From: an uncultured Veillonella sp.
GTDB lineage: Bacteria > Bacillota > Negativicutes > Veillonellales > Veillonellaceae
DNA: 12,439 nt
Reading direction: 5' to 3'
NCBI GenBank assembly: GCA_937930265.1
Contig: CALGLI010000304.1
Coordinates: 1-12,439, forward strand
In this document: piece by piece, positions 6,283 to 12,439 of the stretch
How positions within the stretch are numbered: the first letter of the stretch is position 1
How the letters are laid out: each line of letters starts with the position of its first letter
The notes under the pieces: model-generated
Seen by the model: only the letters and a program-made list of their open reading frames with translations
What the model was told of the DNA's origin: nothing
The model's database searches: none
Translations under genes and position numbers: made by a program

Positions 6283-7047
6283 ATGATTGAATTAAAAAAT
6301 GTGGTCCTTGCCTATGAGAATAGAACGATTTTAGACCATGTAGATTTAACCATCCATGATGGAGAAACCCTAGTTATTTTAGGGGGATCTGGAGCTGGTA
6401 AAAGTACCTTACTTAAATTGATTATTGGATTATTACGGCCTACAAGCGGAACCATTTTAGTCGATGGCGTAGATATTACGCAAATTGATGAAAATGAGTT
6501 CGACACATTGCGACAAACTATGGGGATGGTCTTTCAATACTCTGCCTTATTCGATTCTATGAGTGTAGGAGAGAATGTGGCATTCGGATTGCGTCAACAT
6601 ACGACCATGAGTGAAGAGGAAATTCAGCGCACAGTAGCTAGAAAACTACGTATGGTAGGATTGCCCAAAACGGAGCAGTATATGCCTAGCGAACTGTCAG
6701 GAGGCATGAAAAAGCGGATTAGTCTGGCTCGTGCTATTGCATTAAATCCTAATATTATTCTCTATGATGAACCAACATCAGGATTGGATCCCATCACATC
6801 GGGAACTATCAGTCGTTTAATACGAAGTATGCAATCTCATTTGCAATGTAGCTCTATCGTGGTTACTCACGATATGAACTCTGCCTTTTTTGTGGCGGAT
6901 CGCATTGCTTTATTAGATAAAGGAAAATTTATTGAAGTGTCACCAACGGAAGAATTTAGACATTCAAAGAATCCTAAGGTGCAACAATTTATAGAGGGAC
7001 GTAAATCTGTAAAAACAGAGATACAAGAAGAAGGAGATATGCCATGA
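6283..7047 (+). CDS. mlaF: MlaF-family ABC transporter ATPase
   Basis: The cytoplasmic ATPase partner of MlaE, 254 aa. All nucleotide-binding motifs are intact: Walker A GGSGAGKST (34-42), Q-loop Gln85 in MVFQYSALF, signature LSGGM (138-142), Walker B ending in Asp162-Glu163 (IILYDEP), D-loop SGLD (166-169) and His196 in VTHD. The SALFDSM stretch after the Q-loop is typical of MlaF/Ttg2A rather than of general importers. ATG 6283 follows an AGGAGG that overlaps the mlaE stop codon. Its end overlaps the start of mlaD by ATGA, so the two are probably translationally coupled. No MlaB (STAS-domain) gene, the partner of MlaF in E. coli, occurs in the operon. Confidence 0.96.
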   Translation: MIELKNVVLAYENRTILDHVDLTIHDGETLVILGGSGAGKSTLLKLIIGLLRPTSGTILVDGVDITQIDENEFDTLRQTMGMVFQYSALFDSMSVGENVAFGLRQHTTMSEEEIQRTVARKLRMVGLPKTEQYMPSELSGGMKKRISLARAIALNPNIILYDEPTSGLDPITSGTISRLIRSMQSHLQCSSIVVTHDMNSAFFVADRIALLDKGKFIEVSPTEEFRHSKNPKVQQFIEGRKSVKTEIQEEGDMP

Positions 7048-8348
7048 AGTGGACAACAGAGGCGAAGGTAGGTCTATTTACCGTAGTGGGGCTAGTCCTA
7101 TTTGCTGTTTGCATTGTGTTCTTAGGACGATTTGATATATTTGCAGCTCCTACTATGCATATTGCAGGGAACTTTCAATCTGTTACAGGATTGAAAGAAG
7201 GCAATACAGTGCGATTTTCAGGGGTGAAAGTAGGAAAAGTTAAATCCATGCAAGTCACCGATAAAGGGATTACGGTATCCATGGATATCGACAAAGATGT
7301 AAAAATTCCTACAGATTCTGCGTTTACCATGGAAAGTGATGGTATTTTAGGGGATAAATTCATACAAATTACACCAGGTCGTAGTACATTGTATTTAGAT
7401 GATGGTGCGTTCATCACTGGGGATGGGAAAAGTGAAATCGATAAAACGATGGCACAAGCTACGAAATTGATGGAAGCAGCCACTGCTACTTTACAATCTA
7501 TGAACGGCATTATTGGGGATGAAAAAACCCAAGGTGCTTTGCGGAATGCTTTACAATCTACGGAACTGATTGCTCAAAATACAGCGAGTTTAACGGCTCA
7601 AATGAATGCTATGTTAGCAAATAATAGTGATAACATTTCTACCCTGACAGCAAACATGGTGGGTATTACACGAAATATGGAATCCTTGACGAACCAAATG
7701 GATACGAATATGAAACAATTCAATGCAGATGGTCAAGCGGGCACAGAGATGCGCCAAATTGTGAATAATTTAAAAACGACTACCGACAGTATTTCGAAAA
7801 TGGCAGGCGCTATGGAAGGGGTTGTGACAGATCCTAAGAGTGCTGCGGATATTAAGGAGACCTTACATAATACAGCACAATTGACGACTAAGTTAAATCG
7901 TCTCACAGGAGGAGATGTGAAAGCAGGTTCTGATGGAAAAAAGTCGGATCTTAAGACGCAAATAGGAGCAGAGGTACTATATAATCCAGAAGATAAAAAA
8001 GTTCGTACCGATGCTGATGTGCGCCTTATTCATAATGATGCCATGTATACATTAGGGATTTCTAATGTAGGTAATGGATCTAATTTGGATCTCACCTATG
8101 GGAAACAAGTGTTAGATCAAGTGTACCTACGAGGCGGACTATTTGATGGGAAATTAGGTGTAGGAGCCGATGTGGGCTTTGGAAAACCGCTTTCACTATC
8201 AGGTGCGATATTTGATATCCGCCATGGTTCCTATCGGATTCGTTCGGACATTCAATTATGGAAAGATACTTATGCGGTAGGTCAATGGACTTGGTATGAT
8301 CATGACCACAATCGTGTGAACTATTTTGGGCTAAGAAAGACATTTTAG
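7044..8348 (+). CDS. mlaD: Elongated MlaD: MCE domain, helical spacer and C-terminal outer-membrane beta-barrel
   Basis: At 434 aa it is more than twice the length of E. coli MlaD (about 180 aa). An N-terminal membrane helix (about 8-28) anchors it in the inner membrane. A single MCE domain follows (about 36-116; FQSVTGLKEGNTVRFSGVKVGKV, then DGILGDKFIQITPG). Residues about 128-290 form a long, Met/Gln/Thr/Asn-rich helical region without prolines until DPKS. The last 130 or so residues (about 303-434) show alternating amphipathic strands split by short turns and end in Phe (LRKTF), the usual C-terminal signal of outer-membrane barrels. This matches the architecture modelled for Veillonella parvula MlaD, where one protein bridges both membranes and replaces MlaC and MlaA. 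AAGGAG stands 7 nt before the ATG. The MCE identity is certain; the barrel is inferred from strand pattern plus the known homologue. Confidence 0.93.
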   Translation: MKWTTEAKVGLFTVVGLVLFAVCIVFLGRFDIFAAPTMHIAGNFQSVTGLKEGNTVRFSGVKVGKVKSMQVTDKGITVSMDIDKDVKIPTDSAFTMESDGILGDKFIQITPGRSTLYLDDGAFITGDGKSEIDKTMAQATKLMEAATATLQSMNGIIGDEKTQGALRNALQSTELIAQNTASLTAQMNAMLANNSDNISTLTANMVGITRNMESLTNQMDTNMKQFNADGQAGTEMRQIVNNLKTTTDSISKMAGAMEGVVTDPKSAADIKETLHNTAQLTTKLNRLTGGDVKAGSDGKKSDLKTQIGAEVLYNPEDKKVRTDADVRLIHNDAMYTLGISNVGNGSNLDLTYGKQVLDQVYLRGGLFDGKLGVGADVGFGKPLSLSGAIFDIRHGSYRIRSDIQLWKDTYAVGQWTWYDHDHNRVNYFGLRKTF

Positions 8349-8357
8349 GAGGACCCA

Positions 8358-9773
8358 ATGAATACAAAAATAATGACAGTAGCAGCGATGTTATCAGCCT
8401 ATGCATGTACAGTAGGAGCGGCAGCACCGCAGACAGATACAGTGAAATTAGTAGCTTTTCAACAAAAAGCAACTGCTCAAGCAGCCACTATGACAAAGGC
8501 ATATAAAAGCCAAGCACAAACAAAAGGTCAATCGGTGTCGGTCACATTGCCACAATCGATTGCCATGGCATTGCAAAATAATAGATCCTTACATCAATCC
8601 CAATGGGATTATGAAGCGGCAATAGCACAAGTAGGCGTTGCTACAAGTGGCAGAAACCCAGCAGTGACTTATACTTATAGTGCTAACCATACAGGAAATG
8701 AAGTGAATGGTGTCAGCCAAACTGGCAATGCTTTTTCTCATCAATTAGGGGTAGGAGTATCTCTATTTAACCGTGCTTTGGATGCACAAATTGAAGCAGC
8801 TAAATACAACCGTGATAGCAGTGGTGCAGCCTTAACGGAAGCGGCTCAAATAGCAAAATTAACGGCTACAACGAATTATTTGTCTTTAGTTAAGTCCCGT
8901 AACAAGGTAAGTGTAGCAGAACAAACTGTTCGTGATTATGAAGAACATTTGAAAAATGCGAATTTACAATATGAAGTAGGCATTGTATCTAAATCAGATG
9001 TATTGGCAACGAATACGAGATTGGCCAATGCAAAAACAGACTTAGTAGAAGCAAAAAATGCAGCTAGTTTAGCAGAAGCAAAGTTTAACAATCATGTAGG
9101 CTTGCCTGTATCTACACCAATCGTAACGGTAGATAAAGAGCTAACATATACACCATATGCCATTTCATTGGAAACAGCAAAATCGTATGGGGTAGCACAT
9201 CGAGGTGCTATTGTACAAGCTGCGATGGTAGTAAAATCAGCAGAAGAAAATGTAAGCCGTGCCAATGCCTCAGATATTCCAGTGGTCAAAGCGAATGCTA
9301 GCCGTGGCATGAATGGTACACATTGGGCTGGTAATGATAGCAAAAATTGGTCTGTAGGAGCCAGCTTATCTTGGAGCTTGTGGGACGGTGGACAATCTAA
9401 AGCTAATGTAAGTGCTGCTAAAGCAAGTTTAGAAAAGGCAAAAGAAGGCTACGCACAAACCATTGAAACCGTAGAGCTACAAGTGCAAGAGGCGTACTTA
9501 AATATAAAAGCGGCAGAGCAAAAGATTCAAAGTACTCATGCAGCAGTAGAAGCAGGACAAGAAGACTTCCGTATTAAAACATTGCGTTACCGTTCAGGAG
9601 TAGGTACTAATGTGGATGTGCTTGATGCGGAAACAGCCTTAGCGACAGCTCGTAATAACTATGTGGATGCTCTATATAATTATAATTTAAATATCGTTAC
9701 CTTAGAAAAAGCAATGGGTATTCCTGTAGAAGCTTCTGTAGGCAGCGGTGCAACAATCGTTAATCAGGGATAA
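8358..9773 (+). CDS. tolC: TolC-family outer-membrane channel protein
   Basis: The 471-aa product has a signal peptide (about residues 1-22) and the two tandem outer-membrane efflux protein repeats that define the family. Repeat 1 opens at VTLPQSIAMALQNNRSL, repeat 2 with YAISLETAKSYGVAHRGAI. Each contains a predicted beta-hairpin (TYTYSANHTG...HQLGVGVSLF; NWSVGASLSWSLWDGG) followed by long Ala-rich helices. The ending helix has the typical RYRSGVGTNVDVLDAETAL segment. TolC trimers form an outer-membrane channel with a periplasmic tunnel used in efflux and type I secretion. No HlyD-type adaptor or efflux pump gene is adjacent; instead it sits between mlaD and tamB. AGGAGG overlaps the mlaD stop codon, so it is in the mla operon. 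Whether it serves a distant pump or the local lipid system cannot be told. Confidence 0.93.
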   Translation: MNTKIMTVAAMLSAYACTVGAAAPQTDTVKLVAFQQKATAQAATMTKAYKSQAQTKGQSVSVTLPQSIAMALQNNRSLHQSQWDYEAAIAQVGVATSGRNPAVTYTYSANHTGNEVNGVSQTGNAFSHQLGVGVSLFNRALDAQIEAAKYNRDSSGAALTEAAQIAKLTATTNYLSLVKSRNKVSVAEQTVRDYEEHLKNANLQYEVGIVSKSDVLATNTRLANAKTDLVEAKNAASLAEAKFNNHVGLPVSTPIVTVDKELTYTPYAISLETAKSYGVAHRGAIVQAAMVVKSAEENVSRANASDIPVVKANASRGMNGTHWAGNDSKNWSVGASLSWSLWDGGQSKANVSAAKASLEKAKEGYAQTIETVELQVQEAYLNIKAAEQKIQSTHAAVEAGQEDFRIKTLRYRSGVGTNVDVLDAETALATARNNYVDALYNYNLNIVTLEKAMGIPVEASVGSGATIVNQG

Positions 9774-9798
9774 TGACCATACCGATATGAGGTGAATC

Positions 9799-12439
9799 AT
9801 GAAAAGGAAACACTGGTTATTAGGTGTTATACTGAGTGGATGTGTAGGAGTCGTTGGATTTGGCTTGCAACCACTGAGTGAAACTTATGTAGGACCCTAT
9901 GTGCAAGAACAATTACATACAGCACTGAATGGAACTGTTTCCTATTCATCATTTCACATTGGCTGGGATGGATCCGTTCAAATGAAAGATCTCATCGTAG
10001 ACGATGCGAAGGGACAACAAATACTCACTGCTGATACTTTGACGGTGTCCATTCAATGGTTAAAAGTATTACAATATCCTTTTGGTCAGGTCTCACCAGA
10101 TGCCTTACTAGGTACCATTACTGTTACTTCACCCCATGTGAATGTGGTACAAGATGAACAGGGACAATGGAATGTATTACAGTTAGTAAAGGAGCGAGAA
10201 TCAGAGAGTCCTAGTCAATTTAGTGGGCTGTTTCGGTTAGAAAAGGGAACGATATCCTTATTCTTGCCTCATGCAGAACCGTTGCTCCTATCAGATGTGA
10301 ATTTGACTGTCCTAGGTGATAGTGGACATATGCTAGATGGAGTTGTGAATGCTCAACTAGGAAAGGATCAAATTCACTCCAAGATACAATGGGCATTAAA
10401 TGACAGTAATGATCGATCATTTTATATAGAAACATCACACTTAGATATAGCGCCTATAGTAAGTCGAATTTCTCTACCGAGTGCAGTAAGCCCTATGACA
10501 GGAGAGCTTACGGATGTGGCGTTAACGCTTACACAACGTGGTGGTTTCTGGTATGGTGAAGGAGGACTTTCCTTCCGAAACGTGGGGACTACTATCCAAG
10601 ATTATCGGTTAACATCTGGTAAGGGAACCGTTCAAATCCATGGCGATGTTCTGTTTTTAGATGGAATCGAAACGAATGTGAATGATGAGCATCTCCGTAT
10701 GAATGGTACGATACATCATATCTTTAATGAGGACCCTACATTACATGTATCTGTAGGATTGAAGGAGTGGAATCTAGCCTCATTAGGACAACTCCCCATC
10801 TCAGGATATGTCACAGCAGATGCACTGGTAACAGGACCAGTATCCAATGTGAAAGCCAGTGGTGATGTAAAGGTGCGAGATATTGCCTATGAGGGACTCA
10901 CAGTGAATCGTGGGAAAGGACATCTTTCCTATGGAGACCAAGTGATCCATGTGGGAGATGTAGAACTGAGTACCCAAGGTGGAACTGTGAGAGGTACGAG
11001 CTCCTATCATATGGATACAGAAGATTTCTCAGCACAATTAGAAGTACAGAATGTATCCTTGTATGGATTGCCTCTTGAGAGATTACCTTCTGTACATGGC
11101 ACAGTGAGTGGATCCTTAACTATTGAAGGGAAACAAGGAGAGATTTCTCAAATAAACGGCTCTGTACATGGACGACACATCGGGTATCGATCTATCCTAG
11201 TGGATGCCTTGGATGCTAGTGTATCTTGGGATGGTACACAGTTAGTGGTGCCGTATCTAAATGGGACCTGGGGTCGAGGCACTTTCACTGGTAGTGGTCG
11301 ATTCGGCAATGGTACATTTGGTATTAATTTGCATGGTACTAATATTGGATTAGAACAATTCAATGAGTGGGGTCCTAAACCGTTGGGCGGTACTGTTTCT
11401 TTAGAGGCTAACCTACAAGGGTCACTAGAGAATCCAACAGGAACGGTCATGATTGCTGGTGAAAGGCTTTCCTATGGAACGACTAAGTTTGACCAAGGAT
11501 TTATTAAAACAAAGTTAGACGATAATACTCTCCATATTCTTGAAGGAAATTTGGACTATAAAAAAAGCACCTATAACCTAGGAGGATACATCCAGTTAGA
11601 TGGTGAACAAACTGTGGATATCAAGGGTTCTGCGAAGGATGTGCGCATCGAAGATGTGTTACCAAACTTTACAGATATTCCTATGACGGGATGGCTTAAT
11701 ACGGATATTCATGTACAAGGGACATTACAACAACCAGAAATAGATGGTCATCTGAAAGCTTGGGATGGTTCCGTATATGGTAAACTCTTTACATCCATTG
11801 AAGGGAGATATACATATGATGATGGTCATCTCCACTTGCCAAGGCTGGATATTAGTAGCTACGGTTCCTCTATCATTGTAGATGGTGATATACAAGATAA
11901 GCAGTTAGACATTAATTTTGTTGGCGATGCGGTGCCCATTGAACCTTTTGTCCGTGATGCAGGGCTCAACATGGTTGGTTATGTAGGGGCAGAAGGGCAT
12001 CTCGTTGGCACTGTAGATGCACCTATCTTTGAAGGGACAGTACAGTCTGATACGATGCAAGTGAAGGATACTACCTTACATAACATAACAGGGTCTGTGT
12101 ATATCACGCCTAAAGTAGTACATCTACAAGAATTGACTTTCACAGGCGAGGGGACCAGTCAATACGATATTAAAGGTGGCATTCAATTGGAAGATCCAAA
12201 ACGCTTGTTTGGGTATGTGCGTGTCCGAGATGGTGATTTGCATCAATTATTAGCATTAACGAATGCACGAGTACCTGATTTGAATGGAAAGTTGCAGGCT
12301 ACTATTGATTTAGGTGGTACTAGTGAAAGTCCAAGATTAGACGTAAAAGGAACTCTGGAAAATACTACGATTCGAGATGAAGTGGTAGGAACAGCTACGG
12401 TGGATATAGGCTATGGTGGGCGGACGATTGATGTTCGTA
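9799..12439 (+). CDS. tamB: TamB-like (AsmA/TamB superfamily) envelope protein, 3' end outside window
   Basis: The frame opens at ATG 9799 (GAGGTGA just upstream) and runs without a stop for 880 codons to the window edge. A Lys/Arg start (MKRKHW) and one hydrophobic helix (about 6-23) anchor it in the inner membrane. The remainder is a long series of short beta-strands with recurring motifs such as LVTGPVSNVKASGDVKVRD, LQGSLENPTGTVMIAG, VQGTLQQPEIDGHLKAWDGS and LVGTVDAPIFEGTVQSD. These G-x-L/V-x2-P-x-(I/F/V)-x-G repeats are characteristic of TamB/YdbH-type proteins, which form a hydrophobic groove across the periplasm. The C-terminal TamB (DUF490) domain that would confirm TamB over another AsmA-like protein lies outside the window. 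It is the last visible gene of the mla operon, 25 nt after tolC. In V. parvula, tamB mutations suppress mla defects, consistent with an opposing phospholipid-trafficking role. Confidence 0.88.
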   Translation, partial: MKRKHWLLGVILSGCVGVVGFGLQPLSETYVGPYVQEQLHTALNGTVSYSSFHIGWDGSVQMKDLIVDDAKGQQILTADTLTVSIQWLKVLQYPFGQVSPDALLGTITVTSPHVNVVQDEQGQWNVLQLVKERESESPSQFSGLFRLEKGTISLFLPHAEPLLLSDVNLTVLGDSGHMLDGVVNAQLGKDQIHSKIQWALNDSNDRSFYIETSHLDIAPIVSRISLPSAVSPMTGELTDVALTLTQRGGFWYGEGGLSFRNVGTTIQDYRLTSGKGTVQIHGDVLFLDGIETNVNDEHLRMNGTIHHIFNEDPTLHVSVGLKEWNLASLGQLPISGYVTADALVTGPVSNVKASGDVKVRDIAYEGLTVNRGKGHLSYGDQVIHVGDVELSTQGGTVRGTSSYHMDTEDFSAQLEVQNVSLYGLPLERLPSVHGTVSGSLTIEGKQGEISQINGSVHGRHIGYRSILVDALDASVSWDGTQLVVPYLNGTWGRGTFTGSGRFGNGTFGINLHGTNIGLEQFNEWGPKPLGGTVSLEANLQGSLENPTGTVMIAGERLSYGTTKFDQGFIKTKLDDNTLHILEGNLDYKKSTYNLGGYIQLDGEQTVDIKGSAKDVRIEDVLPNFTDIPMTGWLNTDIHVQGTLQQPEIDGHLKAWDGSVYGKLFTSIEGRYTYDDGHLHLPRLDISSYGSSIIVDGDIQDKQLDINFVGDAVPIEPFVRDAGLNMVGYVGAEGHLVGTVDAPIFEGTVQSDTMQVKDTTLHNITGSVYITPKVVHLQELTFTGEGTSQYDIKGGIQLEDPKRLFGYVRVRDGDLHQLLALTNARVPDLNGKLQATIDLGGTSESPRLDVKGTLENTTIRDEVVGTATVDIGYGGRTIDVR

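Noticed and set aside
8358..8420. Lipoprotein signal on TolC (Cys17 after AYA)
   Set aside because: The position three before the Cys is Ala rather than Leu/Val/Ile and a normal signal peptidase I site follows at about residue 22; a lipobox is not convincing.
1..12439. Mobile elements, tRNA/rRNA genes, CRISPR arrays, attachment sites
   Set aside because: No transposase-like frame, direct-repeat array, terminal inverted repeats or RNA-gene signature was seen; the genes are collinear and similar in codon style throughout.

Overview
The window reads as a chromosomal segment of a diderm Firmicute of the class Negativicutes, most likely Veillonella or a close relative. The call rests on three things. 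First, the genes are Firmicutes-like: AGGAGG ribosome binding sites, moderately AT-rich DNA, and GlpX, MurA and MreB proteins of Firmicutes type. Second, the same strand encodes outer-membrane machinery (MlaE, MlaF, MlaD, TolC and a TamB-like protein). Third, MlaD has the elongated form with a C-terminal beta-barrel that is described for Veillonella parvula. The genus is an inference, not a read-out. All genes are on the + strand and no mobile element, RNA gene or CRISPR array was seen.

Layout. 1-440 is the 3' end of glpX (class II fructose-1,6-bisphosphatase), closed by a clear intrinsic terminator (462-488). A promoter directly behind it (about 489-517) and a roughly 90-nt leader with a small hairpin drive murA (611-1867, TTG start). 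An MreB-family actin gene follows; its reading frame stays open upstream into the end of murA, which implies an unusual basic N-terminal extension. An extended -10 promoter (about 3109-3138) then precedes a two-gene unit: a small secreted lipoyl/biotinyl-fold protein without the usual lysine (3173-3457) and a large exported protein with a SpoIVB-type S55 peptidase region (3490-5379). A 15-bp stem-loop terminator (5392-5434) ends that unit.

A third promoter (about 5454-5482) starts a tight operon, mlaE-mlaF-mlaD-tolC-tamB (5513 to beyond 12439). Stop codons lie within or next to the following ribosome binding sites, and mlaF/mlaD overlap by ATGA. MlaE and MlaF form the inner-membrane ABC transporter core. 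MlaD adds an inner-membrane MCE domain, a long helical spacer and an outer-membrane barrel, so that one protein can span the envelope; neither MlaA, MlaB nor MlaC is present in the window. TolC supplies an outer-membrane channel, and the TamB-like protein is a predicted beta-groove lipid bridge that runs off the window. In V. parvula, mla defects are known to be suppressed by tamB mutations, so the two lipid-moving systems act in opposition there; here they share one transcription unit.

The least explained part is the secreted lipoyl-like protein plus S55 protein pair. The S55 protein appears to carry its two conserved catalytic blocks in the reverse order to SpoIVB. It sits between cell-wall genes and the lipid-transport operon and may be an envelope system without an assigned function.
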